DNA from: Lachnospiraceae bacterium
GTDB lineage: Bacteria; Bacillota; Clostridia; Lachnospirales; Lachnospiraceae
Direction: 5' to 3'
DNA: 64,000 nucleotides
Assembly: GCA_017472605.1 (NCBI GenBank)
Contig: JAFUPV010000025.1
Span: 1 to 64,000 of the forward strand
Below the pieces are notes generated by a model. The model was not told the origin of the DNA. It was given only the letters and a program-made list of their open reading frames with translations, and did not search any database. Within the stretch, counting starts at the first letter, position 1. Each line of letters starts with the position of its first letter. Below are positions 44,121 to 52,108 of the stretch, in pieces. A program made the position numbers and the translations under genes.

Positions 44121-44504
44121 CTATTGCTGCGTATCCTTTTCTCCGCTGCTGATATACTTCTCTCCCCACCGGGCAAGTTCCGTGAACACAGGAAGAAGCG
44201 CCTTTCCTTTTTCTGTCAGGGAATATTCCACATGGGGTGGAATCTCATTGAACTGTTCCCGGTGAATGATTCCCAGCTCTTCCAGATCCTTCAGCGTCGA
44301 AGAAAGCATCGTGTTTGTAATCCGCGGAACCGCTTTCTTCAGTTCTCCAAAGCGGCAGGATTCCTTTTTACACAGCTCATAGATGATGTGGGTTCTCCAT
44401 TTTCCGCTGAGCATTTCCAGTGTGCGCCGCATGGGGCAGGTATCGCTCACCTGGCTGGTCAGCACCTTCTGCAGATATTCTTCTGCTGTCATCTCTTTTT
44501 TCAT
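44121..44504 (-). CDS. HxlR-family transcriptional regulator
   Basis: 127 residues from the Met at 44504 (GGAGG site). CPMRRTLEMLSGKWRTHIIYELCKKESCRFGELKKAVPRITNTMLSSTLKDLEELGIIHR is the HxlR winged helix with its conserved N-terminal cysteine (Cys23). In YodB/HypR-type members that cysteine senses electrophiles or disulfide stress. It is divergent from a flavodoxin gene, a classic target of such redox regulators. GTAC-N11-GTAC in the shared gap may be its operator. Confidence 0.9.
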   Translation of the reverse strand: MKKEMTAEEYLQKVLTSQVSDTCPMRRTLEMLSGKWRTHIIYELCKKESCRFGELKKAVPRITNTMLSSTLKDLEELGIIHREQFNEIPPHVEYSLTEKGKALLPVFTELARWGEKYISSGEKDTQQ

Positions 44505-44554
44505 CGGCAACCTCCGGTATGTTTTTTCGTACCATGTACAATATTTCTGCGTAC

Positions 44555-44583
44555 TTGTGAACAAATTCTATACATAGTATAAT
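44555..44583 (+). promoter_or_regulatory. Promoter of the flavodoxin gene
   Basis: TTGTGA (44555-44560), 17 bases, TATAAT (44578-44583). The upstream GTAC-N11-GTAC motif covers the region facing the HxlR gene. Confidence 0.65.
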
Positions 44584-44616
44584 ATTCATACTATTAAAAA
44601 GCAAGGAGAATTCTAC

Positions 44617-44913
44617 ATGAAAGCTGCAATTATTTATTATTCTAAGCACCACGGCAATACAAAAAAGCTGATTGACGCCATTGCCGCAAAACACGAGATC
44701 ACAGTCATCGACGCAACGCAGATCAACACAACCGATCTGACCGCGTTTGACGCGGTTGGTTTTGCATCCGGCATCTATTACTCCAAATTCCACAAATCCG
44801 TTCTGGAATTTGCCGAGAAGAACCTTCCGAAAAACAAGAAAGTATTCTTCCCCTTTACGCAGCCTGCTGCCTTCGTACATGCAGTCCTGGAAGCCCCCAA
44901 AACAGGAGCATGA
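44617..44913 (+). pseudogene. Truncated flavodoxin
   Basis: 98 residues; usual length is about 140-170. The FMN phosphate loop YYSKHHGNTKKLIDAIA (about 8-24) and the second strand region FDAVGFASGIYYSKFHKSVLEF are intact. The third FMN contact and the last strands and helices are missing. The final codons (PKTGA, stop) are the left arm of the terminator hairpin. A deletion therefore probably joined the gene to its terminator. It keeps a strong promoter and AAGGAG site, so it is still transcribed. A half-flavodoxin could not hold FMN normally. Confidence 0.75.
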
Positions 44914-44967
44914 AAAGCCGGTACAGTTTCCCATACCGGCTCTCCATGCTCCTGTTTTCTTTTTTTC
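44899..44967. terminator. Long terminator overlapping the flavodoxin 3' end
   Basis: AAAACAGGAGCATG (44899-44912) pairs with CATGCTCCTGTTTT (44945-44958), with an inner AGCCGGTA/TACCGGCT arm, followed by CTTTTTTT. It ends the flavodoxin transcript and can also end the converging anti-sigma operon. Confidence 0.85.
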
Positions 44968-45019
44968 AAAATACAAGTTCCGCAATCACAGAACAGCGCT
45001 TTGCCGAAACAGTTCCGCA

Positions 45020-46216
45020 TCATTCTCTTCTGTTTCCTCTGTGGTCAATGTTCTGATACTGTTCATAGGTTTCCTCCAGTATCTTTGCCGTCTCCGCTTC
45101 GTTTCCAACCGGTTCCCCATAAAGGAATTCCGCTACATATTCCAGCATCCCGGTCCAGTCTGCAACAAAGCATCCGATTCCCTGCATTTCGATGGCATCA
45201 CAATAGCTCAGATTGCAGACACCTGTTACCTGATAATCATCCCGGACTGCCTGCCAGAGCACGTCAATCAGCTGTTCTGTTTCCAGATCCGTTTCCATCC
45301 CTGCTTCCTCCATGTCCCGGAACAGATTGCGGATCACCTGGCGCACCATTTTACTCGCTTTCAATCCTTCCGCTTTCATTTCCTTCATTTCCTCAAACAC
45401 GGACACAATTACCTCGATGCAGCGTGCAGACTGGTGCACCTCATAAACGTCTCTGACCTGGTTTCGGTACGGAAAATACTCGTCACACCAGTACACGGTC
45501 CGATAACCGTCCCTTGACTCCATCCATGGTTTCACCGAAGGATCCGCCACCGGATATGTTTCCAGCTCCTTCTGCGGATTCCACAAAAGACTGCTGTAAT
45601 TCAGATAGTCGGAAACTTCATCCGCAGCGAAATCGACCGTCACACCGTCAACCAGGTCAATTGCCAGCTCTCTGGCATCGTCGTTCAGCGCAATGCTGCC
45701 TTCCAGCGGCAGGTTCAGCTGGGTTCCCAGATACTCCGTCACATTTTCCAGACCGCCAAGATATCCCATAAATGTAACAGCACTTGTACAGATCGTTCCT
45801 TCATTACAGCTTACCAGTGTCAGATGATGCGGAACATATGTCAGTTTAATTTCCTTCTGCTCTTCATTCACGCTGATCACTGAGGTAAAATGATTCACAT
45901 CCTTCATCACCGATGCTTTTGCCGAATGAATCAGCGCATAGTGCTTCCATGCTCCCGGTTCTGATTCGGGCAGTTCGATTGGATATTCCGCCATCACCGA
46001 CTGCTGATTCATCAGCGACAATCCCATCGGAGCAATCACCGCTGCCAGAATCATGCAGGATGCGATGGCGCTGCCGATGGAAAGAAACCGCCAGTGCTTT
46101 CCTTTCCTGTTCATCTTTTTATGTACCTCAGCCCGGGCATGCCGCCAGATTCTGTCCTCCTGTTTCCTGGTCATCTGCACATCGTCCCATGCAGATTTCA
46201 GTTTTTCTTCTCTCAT
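45020..46216 (-). CDS. Putative membrane-anchored anti-sigma factor
   Basis: 398 residues. The cytoplasmic N-terminus (1-45, helical, MREEKLKSAWDDVQMTRKQEDRIWRHARAEVHKKM) probably binds the sigma factor. One membrane helix, FLSIGSAIASCMILAAVIAPMGLSL, follows. Then comes a 320-residue extracytoplasmic domain with no family I can name. The gene overlaps the upstream sigma gene by four bases (ATGA), the usual layout of ECF sigma/anti-sigma pairs. The signal sensed is unknown. Confidence 0.75.
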   Translation of the reverse strand: MREEKLKSAWDDVQMTRKQEDRIWRHARAEVHKKMNRKGKHWRFLSIGSAIASCMILAAVIAPMGLSLMNQQSVMAEYPIELPESEPGAWKHYALIHSAKASVMKDVNHFTSVISVNEEQKEIKLTYVPHHLTLVSCNEGTICTSAVTFMGYLGGLENVTEYLGTQLNLPLEGSIALNDDARELAIDLVDGVTVDFAADEVSDYLNYSSLLWNPQKELETYPVADPSVKPWMESRDGYRTVYWCDEYFPYRNQVRDVYEVHQSARCIEVIVSVFEEMKEMKAEGLKASKMVRQVIRNLFRDMEEAGMETDLETEQLIDVLWQAVRDDYQVTGVCNLSYCDAIEMQGIGCFVADWTGMLEYVAEFLYGEPVGNEAETAKILEETYEQYQNIDHRGNRRE

Positions 46217-46734
46217 TTGCCTTCCACTCCTTTCTGTCTGTGAGCAAAACCGCTCAGATCCCCGTCAGCCTCCAGTTCAACCTTCAGTTTCTGTCTCCCG
46301 CGGCGAAGCTGAGACAGGATTGTGGACTCTTTCACATGCAGCAGCTGACTGATCTCCGCAACCGCATATCCTTCGTAATAGTACATGTAAATCGGTACCC
46401 GGTATTTCACAGAAAGGCTCATCACCATCGACAAAATCCCATTCTCCTCGTACCGCTCTTCCTGCACCGCATATTCCGGATATTCATCCAGATCTTCCCG
46501 CTTTCGCCACCAGTGTTTCAACAGCCTCCGACACTCGTTTGCCGCAACTTTCATCAGCCATCCCCGCTCATGTTCCACGGATTCAAACGCCTGCTCACGC
46601 TCCAGCAGCTTCACAATTGTATTCTGCATGGCATCTGACGCATCCTGCACATTTCCCATGTAACAGTAGCAGAGACGATACAACGCATTTTTGTGTCTGG
46701 TATAGATTGAAAGCACATCCCTTTCATCCAGCAT
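46213..46734 (-). CDS. ECF-type RNA polymerase sigma factor
   Basis: 173 residues from the Met at 46734 (AAGGGG site). Region 2 is HKNALYRLCYCYMGNVQDASDAMQNTIVKLLE and continues ESVEHERGWLMKVAANECRRLLKHWWRK. Region 4 is KYRVPIYMYYYEGYAVAEISQLLHVKESTILSQLRRGRQKLKVEL. The small size and two-region layout are those of extracytoplasmic-function sigma factors. It is coupled to the anti-sigma gene. The upstream gap holds TAAGACGTCTTA; ECF -10 elements of CGTC type would fit this, but I cannot prove autoregulation. Confidence 0.9.
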   Translation of the reverse strand: MLDERDVLSIYTRHKNALYRLCYCYMGNVQDASDAMQNTIVKLLEREQAFESVEHERGWLMKVAANECRRLLKHWWRKREDLDEYPEYAVQEERYEENGILSMVMSLSVKYRVPIYMYYYEGYAVAEISQLLHVKESTILSQLRRGRQKLKVELEADGDLSGFAHRQKGVEGK

Positions 46735-46989
46735 CCTTCTCACCCCTTTTCTTTTCATTCAGCGGCCGGTACCCTTTTCTGCCGCATCTGTAAGACGTCT
46801 TATGGAAGGCTTCTTCCTTAATTAGGAGATTATCCGGCAAAAGCTTCCTGATATAAGCTCCTTCCTATCGGTTTCTTAACTGCCTTCACTTATATCATTC
46901 CGGAGGGCAGGAAAATATTGCATCCTTTTTTAAAAATCAACCCCAAAAAACGAAAGAAGTTCACAGTCCGTATAAAATCCGGAATTCCG

Positions 46990-47110
46990 GTTTCGGTAAA
47001 ACGTAGTTCCGGTAAACAAGGTTCCGGCAAACGAGGTTCCGGTAAACGAGGTTCCAGTAAACGAGATTCCGGTAAACGAGATTCCAGTAAACGAGATTCC
47101 GGCAAACAGC
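46990..47110 (-). repeat. 15-bp minisatellite downstream of the GH105 gene
   Basis: About eight units close to GTTCCGGTAAACGAG in the 46735-47182 gap, behind a GGCGGCGTTC/GAACGCCG hairpin that follows the GH105 stop. No gene is convincing here, although one plus-strand frame stays open as SGKRGSGKRGSS repeats. The unit length matches the other 15-bp arrays, but the sequence is different. The rest of the gap holds the sigma-gene upstream region. Confidence 0.85.
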
Positions 47111-47182
47111 AGCCCCGATGAAACAACAGACGGCGTTCCAATGAACGCCGCCTGCACATTTCCCCATGATTTCATTCTATGC

Positions 47183-48136
47183 TCATCTGTTTTCGCACTT
47201 CTGTGCTGCACACTCCATCAGCAGATAAAACGCCTGTCCCTCCGGTGAGATACCCGGCTTATCAAAATAGGGCGCACCGCAGACATCACGGACAAATCCG
47301 TAGGCATTCATCTTTCCATTTGCCGCCTTCCTCATCCGGTAAGCCGCATCCAGCCAGCTTTCCTCCAGCCAGCCGCTCTTTACACCGCGGAAAATCGTGT
47401 ATGCCATCATCTGCGGGAAATTCACTTCCACAAAACTGGTTTTGTCATCCAGCACATCATGGAACAGTCCATCCTCTCTCATCCACGGCATCGCCGCTTC
47501 CAACAGCGCCTTCGTTCGCCGAATGATCTCTTCTCTGTCCTTTGCCCTCTCATCCGGCAGAAGATCGATCAGACGCGCCATCGCCGCCAGCGTCCATCCA
47601 TTTCCGGTCGCCCAAAGCGCATCACGGACAAACGCTTTCTTCTCATCATCCCACATGTGACGCATCAGTCCCGTTTTCTCATCATGAAGCGCTTCATAGT
47701 AGCCGTAAAAATTCGTCAATGCCTCATCATAGTATCCGGCTGCAGCCAGAAACGGCGGAAGCATGTACATGGAATCCACCCAAAACTGAGACGCCTCCTC
47801 CACATGATACACAACACCGGCACCATTTCGCGGCGCCTTTTCCAGCGCCCATACAAGAAGTTTATCCAGCCCCGCTTTCAAAAACTCATCTCCGGTTGCC
47901 TTCCACGCGGCAATCAGCGCTTCGCCCACGCAGCAGGGATCCGTCACCGCATGGGTCGTTGTCAGCACCGCGCACCGGCCGTCCGGAACACTGCGGTACA
48001 CCGACTCATAGGCAAGCCGGATCACCGTCTCCATCTCACCCAGTTCCAGCATTGCCTGCATCGCGCATCCCTGCTCCCAGGACTGTCTCTGCATGGAAAG
48101 CAGACACTGAGCCGCTTTTCTCATTTCCTCTCTCAT
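47183..48136 (-). CDS. GH105-like unsaturated rhamnogalacturonyl/glucuronyl hydrolase
   Basis: 317 residues from the Met at 48136 (AAGGGAG site). The (alpha/alpha)6-barrel pattern is clear: LLSMQRQSWEQGCAMQAMLELGE near the N-terminus, then EASQFWVDSMYMLPPFLAAAGYY with the catalytic Asp, then ALWATGNGWTLAAMARLIDLL. The fold and the FWVDSMYM motif fit the GH105/GH88 (YteR-like) family, which removes unsaturated uronic acids made by pectin lyases. There is no signal peptide. It is 16 bases after an SMP-30 gene, so they form an operon. Confidence 0.8.
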   Translation of the reverse strand: MREEMRKAAQCLLSMQRQSWEQGCAMQAMLELGEMETVIRLAYESVYRSVPDGRCAVLTTTHAVTDPCCVGEALIAAWKATGDEFLKAGLDKLLVWALEKAPRNGAGVVYHVEEASQFWVDSMYMLPPFLAAAGYYDEALTNFYGYYEALHDEKTGLMRHMWDDEKKAFVRDALWATGNGWTLAAMARLIDLLPDERAKDREEIIRRTKALLEAAMPWMREDGLFHDVLDDKTSFVEVNFPQMMAYTIFRGVKSGWLEESWLDAAYRMRKAANGKMNAYGFVRDVCGAPYFDKPGISPEGQAFYLLMECAAQKCENR

Positions 48137-48152
48137 AACCGTCTCCCTTCCT

Positions 48153-49142
48153 TTACACCAGATCCAGCTCCACCAGCGTCGCCGGCATTTCATGCTTCTG
48201 ATTTACCTTATCCGGACCGGTCACCAGATCAAAACAGGACGCAATCAGCTTTCCGTTCCAGACAATCGGCTCACCAGGCTGATCCAATCCGCCGTCAACT
48301 CCCGTGCAGTCCGGGCTCTGGGCAATCCGCTCCACCCGGCCGTCCGGTGAAACCTTTGCAATGGCATTGGCAGAGAAATCGGCAATGTAAAGATTTCCCT
48401 TTTCATCAAAAATCATGCCGTCCGTGCTCTGCAGCTGAGCGCTGTCCTGAGCGAACACGGAATTTTCCTTCAGACTGCCGTCCTCATGGAACGTAATCTT
48501 ATAAACGGCTCCGTCACCGAAATTACCCACATAGAGATTTCCTTCTTTATCAAAGACAATTCCATCCGCACCATACTGACAGTCCGGATTGTGGGTAACA
48601 AACGAAGCAAACACATTCTTGTCCGCCAGCGTGTTGGTCACTTCCACTTCTTCCTCATCCAGCGCGAACCGGTAAACGCCGCTTACCAGCTTTCCATCCT
48701 CACGCTTCTCCGGATGCATGTAGCTCTGGGTCACATACATGTAGCCGTCTTTGATGCGGATTCCGTTTGGATGTTCCATGTTCTTTGCCACAACAACGGT
48801 TTTCAAAATGTTTCCGCCTTCATCCACCGTCAGCTTCAGCACACGCCCCTTGAACAAAAGCTCCGGCTTCTCGCTCCAGCCCTGGTTGTCGCACAGGTAC
48901 ACGTTCCACTGATCGTCAAAAGCGATTCCCATGTTTCTGGCAACACCAGTCTCCGGATGAACCGGAACATCGAACCACTTTTTCACATTTCCATTCCGGT
49001 CGATCTTTACCACACAGCCGGAAACGGAATCTTCCGCATAGTTGGGACAGGATAACACCAGGTTTCCCTCCTGATCAACTGCCATTCCGTCCGGCGTACA
49101 GATATCGTCCGGCAATACACAAAACAATCTGCTTTCCTGCAT
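48153..49142 (-). CDS. SMP-30/gluconolactonase-like beta-propeller protein
   Basis: 329 residues. The six-bladed propeller repeats are visible as ICTPDGMAVDQEGNLVLS, ARNMGIAFDDQWNVYLCDN, YGADGIVFDKEGNLYVGNFG and STDGMIFDEKGNLYIADFS. Metal-ligating Glu, Asn and Asp positions fit the SMP-30/LRE family (lactonases of aldonic acids). It has an AAGGAGG site and is first of a two-gene operon with GH105. Lactonase activity on a sugar acid is plausible from context but not proved. Confidence 0.8.
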   Translation of the reverse strand: MQESRLFCVLPDDICTPDGMAVDQEGNLVLSCPNYAEDSVSGCVVKIDRNGNVKKWFDVPVHPETGVARNMGIAFDDQWNVYLCDNQGWSEKPELLFKGRVLKLTVDEGGNILKTVVVAKNMEHPNGIRIKDGYMYVTQSYMHPEKREDGKLVSGVYRFALDEEEVEVTNTLADKNVFASFVTHNPDCQYGADGIVFDKEGNLYVGNFGDGAVYKITFHEDGSLKENSVFAQDSAQLQSTDGMIFDEKGNLYIADFSANAIAKVSPDGRVERIAQSPDCTGVDGGLDQPGEPIVWNGKLIASCFDLVTGPDKVNQKHEMPATLVELDLV

Positions 49143-49318
49143 TTCTTCATCCTCCTTTATTTGTCTTCATTTGCCTTCATTCGCCGCCTGGTCTGCAGAT
49201 GCAATGTTCTTCTTTTCCGTTCTGCACCCCCCTCTGACGGTGCAAATGCAGCCTGCTCTGTCACCAGTATACAAAAAGAGAAATCAATGTGCAAGCATTC
49301 TTTTCATGCATTTCCATC

Positions 49319-49573
49319 CTACAAGGTTATCCGTACATACGTCCCGTCCGCCGCTTCCACTTCCACCAGATCCATCCCCTTGCAGAGCTTCGTCACCCGC
49401 CGGATCTCCCTCATCAGCCGGTTCAGCTGATGGCTGTCCAGAGAAAGGACCTCCTTCGAAACATGTTTTTCGATGGCTTTCCCGCCAATTTCCGCTGTCA
49501 CACGATTGCACACCAGACCCATCGGAACCGGAATGGTCAGATTCACATCACTTGACTTCACCCTGATCATCAT
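49319..49573 (-). CDS. Small SHOCT-like-domain protein
   Basis: 84 residues: VKSSDVNLTIPVPMGLVCNRVT, then a short helical hairpin, then GMDLVEVEAADGTYVRITL. The ending is almost the same as that of the neighbouring regulator (LVEVEAADGNIVEIVV), so the two share a C-terminal domain of the SHOCT-like/DUF2089-C type and may hetero-oligomerise. The start overlaps a GGAG site at the end of the upstream gene. There is no catalytic motif. Its role is probably protein interaction. Confidence 0.6.
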   Translation of the reverse strand: MMIRVKSSDVNLTIPVPMGLVCNRVTAEIGGKAIEKHVSKEVLSLDSHQLNRLMREIRRVTKLCKGMDLVEVEAADGTYVRITL

Positions 49574-49579
49574 ACGCGT

Positions 49580-50074
49580 TTACTCCACAACGATCTCAAC
49601 AATATTGCCGTCTGCCGCTTCTACTTCCACCAGCTTTCCGATCACACCTTTTTCCACCAGGGCAATGATCTGGTTCAGGTCGATCCCTTTCAGCGCCTCA
49701 TTGTTATTGATCTGCGGCATCTGTATGCCCATTTCCAGCGCAACTTTAATCAGCGGCATCGGTAAATTTACCTTCACCTTGTCGCCGTCCGATGACAGCA
49801 CATTAATTCTCAGCACCATTTCATCAAACGTCTTTCGCTTCTCTTCCGGAACGATCATCACCTCCTGCTTCTGCTCGCCGGAAAGCAGTTCATCCACCGA
49901 TGTTCCAAGAAGCTTCGCCAGTCTGGGCAGAAGCATGATGTCCGGGCAGGACGCGTCATTCTCCCATTTGGATACGGCCTGCGGGGATACGCCCATCGCC
50001 TCTGCCATCGCTTCCTGAGTAATTCCCTTCTGCTTCCGAAACTGATTAATTCTCTGTCCCAATGTCTGTTCCAT
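49580..50074 (-). CDS. XRE-family regulator with SHOCT-like C-terminal domain
   Basis: 164 residues. Residues 5-60 are a Cro/C1 helix-turn-helix: LGQRINQFRKQKGITQEAMAEAMGVSPQAVSKWENDASCPDIMLLPRLAKLLGTSVDELLSG. Residues about 80-164 carry LPMPLIKVALEMGI, a helical hairpin and LVEVEAADGNIVEIVV, shared with the small gene downstream. Such pairs often control envelope or stress genes, but no target is visible here. The GGAGGAG site is strong. Confidence 0.8.
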   Translation of the reverse strand: MEQTLGQRINQFRKQKGITQEAMAEAMGVSPQAVSKWENDASCPDIMLLPRLAKLLGTSVDELLSGEQKQEVMIVPEEKRKTFDEMVLRINVLSSDGDKVKVNLPMPLIKVALEMGIQMPQINNNEALKGIDLNQIIALVEKGVIGKLVEVEAADGNIVEIVVE

Positions 50075-50438
50075 CGTTCTCCTCCAATTCTCCTGCTGTC
50101 AACACTCTGACTCCACTGGAAATAAACTTTTTTGATTCCGCAAGGCAAACGCCCTGTGTTTTCTGTAATCTTACTATATCTCATCTTCGCCGGGAATGGA
50201 AGAAAGCAGCAGTTGAATCCTTCCTGTTTTCCACAACTATTGTTTGTTTCTTTATACAACCTGTGGTTGTGCTGCGTCCGTCTCACCGATTCGCAGACGC
50301 CACGCCCGGTTCGCAGCCGCACCATCTGCTCTGCCATCCCGGTGGCTGTCTTTTGGGATGTATCGAAAAAAGACCACTGCACAATACGATCCCTGTGCAG
50401 CAGTCCCTCTCTCGTTCTCTTCATTAATATATCGTTCT
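50075..50438. other. Gap without a convincing gene
   Basis: 364 bases between the XRE regulator start and the DUF1846 stop. It holds GC-rich, partly repetitive DNA with CGATTCGCAGACGCC and CGGTTCGCAGCCGC. Open frames there lack ribosome sites and recognisable domains. Confidence 0.5.
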
Positions 50439-51917
50439 TTAATACAGCTTCAGCCCGCTTCTCACCGGCTCACTGGTCAGATCCACGCCCAGCTTCTTAA
50501 AGGTCCGCAGATCCACATCGGAAAGCATTACCGAAGTATGAACCTGACAGCCACGCAGCCTGGGAAGCTGCTCAATTGCCCGCTCTGCCTTCTCATCGGT
50601 GACGGCAGCCATGGAAAGAGCAATCAGCACCTCGTCTGTGTGGAGACGTGGGTTGCGTCCGCCGAGATAATCGACCTTCAGCTTCTGGATCGGCTCGATG
50701 AATTCCGGGCGGATCAGCTTGGCATCATGCTCGATGTGGGCAAGATACTTGACTGCATTCAGCAGGAGAGCCGCGCTGGCACCAAGCAGGTCGGAGGTCT
50801 TGGACGTGATGATTGTTCCGTCCTGCAGCTCAATGGCAGCTGTCGGTACGCCAAGCAACTCGGCGCGCTCCTTCGCAGCCACGGTCACACGGCGGTCATC
50901 GGTATTGATCTTTGCCTGCTTCATCAGAAGGCCGATCTTATACAGCTCCGTATCGGATCCCTCCTCGCGGGCAGCCTTGTTGCTGGCGGCATAGTAGCGG
51001 CGGATGATTTCCATCCGGGAGGCTTCGCAGCAGGCTTCATCATCGAAGATGCAGTTGCCGGCCATGTTTACGCCCATGTCGGTCGGTGATTTATAGTAGG
51101 TATTCTCTCCGTAGATCGCTTCAAAGATCGCGTTGAGCACCGGGAAGATTTCAATGTCACGGTTGTAGTTAACCGTTGTTTCTCCGTAGGCTTCCAGGTG
51201 GAACGGATCGATCATGTTTACATCGTTGAGGTCGGCAGTTGCCGCTTCGTAGGCAAGATTTACCGGATGCTTTAACGGAATGTTCCAGATCGGGAAGGTT
51301 TCGAACTTGGCATAGCCGGCACGGACTCCGCGAAGGTTCTCATGGTACAGCTGGGAAAGACAGGTCGCCATTTTTCCGCTGCCCGGTCCCGGTGCGGTAA
51401 CAATTACCAGCGGGCGGGTCGTCTTGATGTAGTCATTCTTGCCGAAGCCGTCTTCGCTGATGATCAGCGGAGTGTTGGACGGGTAGCCCGGGATCGTGTA
51501 GTGGAGATAGACCGGAATGTTTCTCTTTTCCAGCTTTGCCTTGAACTGAACCGCGCCGTTTTGTCCGGCAAAATGAGTGATGACAACACTGCCGACACAC
51601 AGACCGGTCTTTTCATAGGCTTCAATCAGACGAACCACATCCACGTCGTAGGTAATTCCCAGATCGCCGCGCACCTTATTCTTTTCAATGTCCTTTGCGC
51701 TGATTACGATTACAATTTCCGCCATGTCCGCCAGCTGCAGAAGCATCTGCAGTTTGCTGTCCGGCGCAAATCCCGGCAGCACACGGGACGCATGGTAGTC
51801 ATCAAACAGCTTTCCGCCGAACTCCAGATAAAGCTTGTCACCGAACTGACTGATCCGCTCTTTAATATGCTCTGACTGAATTTTTAAGTACTTCTCATTA
51901 TCAAACCCGATCTTCAT
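50439..51917 (-). CDS. DUF1846 domain-containing protein
   Basis: 492 residues from the Met at 51917 (AAGGAGA site). It starts KIGFDNEKYLKIQSEHIKERI, then LYLEFGGKLFDDYHASRVLPGF. VTAPGPGSGKMATCLSQLYHE is a P-loop-like segment. The length and the FGGKLFDDYHASRVLPGF segment match the DUF1846 (COG4868) family. Its function is unknown; nucleotide binding has been suggested from structure. It is a single-gene unit and no partner is evident. Confidence 0.9.
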   Translation of the reverse strand: MKIGFDNEKYLKIQSEHIKERISQFGDKLYLEFGGKLFDDYHASRVLPGFAPDSKLQMLLQLADMAEIVIVISAKDIEKNKVRGDLGITYDVDVVRLIEAYEKTGLCVGSVVITHFAGQNGAVQFKAKLEKRNIPVYLHYTIPGYPSNTPLIISEDGFGKNDYIKTTRPLVIVTAPGPGSGKMATCLSQLYHENLRGVRAGYAKFETFPIWNIPLKHPVNLAYEAATADLNDVNMIDPFHLEAYGETTVNYNRDIEIFPVLNAIFEAIYGENTYYKSPTDMGVNMAGNCIFDDEACCEASRMEIIRRYYAASNKAAREEGSDTELYKIGLLMKQAKINTDDRRVTVAAKERAELLGVPTAAIELQDGTIITSKTSDLLGASAALLLNAVKYLAHIEHDAKLIRPEFIEPIQKLKVDYLGGRNPRLHTDEVLIALSMAAVTDEKAERAIEQLPRLRGCQVHTSVMLSDVDLRTFKKLGVDLTSEPVRSGLKLY

Positions 51918-52108
51918 CCTGTCTCTTCTCCTTCCATGGAACCAACCGCTTCTCACTGCACGGCTTTGCATTTCTTCCGCATTCTCCCGAATCCGGATGC
52001 AACGAACATGAGGTAGCATTACGCTACCTCACTGTAAACAAACCATTGATATCATATCATATTCGACGACATCTGGCAACAAAAATTCGCACCAAAGAAA
52101 TGTTAATT

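Noticed and set aside
46990..47110. CRISPR-like repeat array (also 61096-61359)
   Set aside because: Units of 15 and 24 bp follow each other without spacers, and no cas genes are present. They are minisatellites.
46918..47121. Small gene encoding SGKRGSGKRG repeats
   Set aside because: It has no ribosome site and consists only of the 15-bp minisatellite read in one open frame; other frames are open as well.
50132..50500. Overlapping plus-strand frames in the 50.1-50.5 kb gap
   Set aside because: They have no ribosome site, no domain and extend into the DUF1846 gene on the opposite strand.
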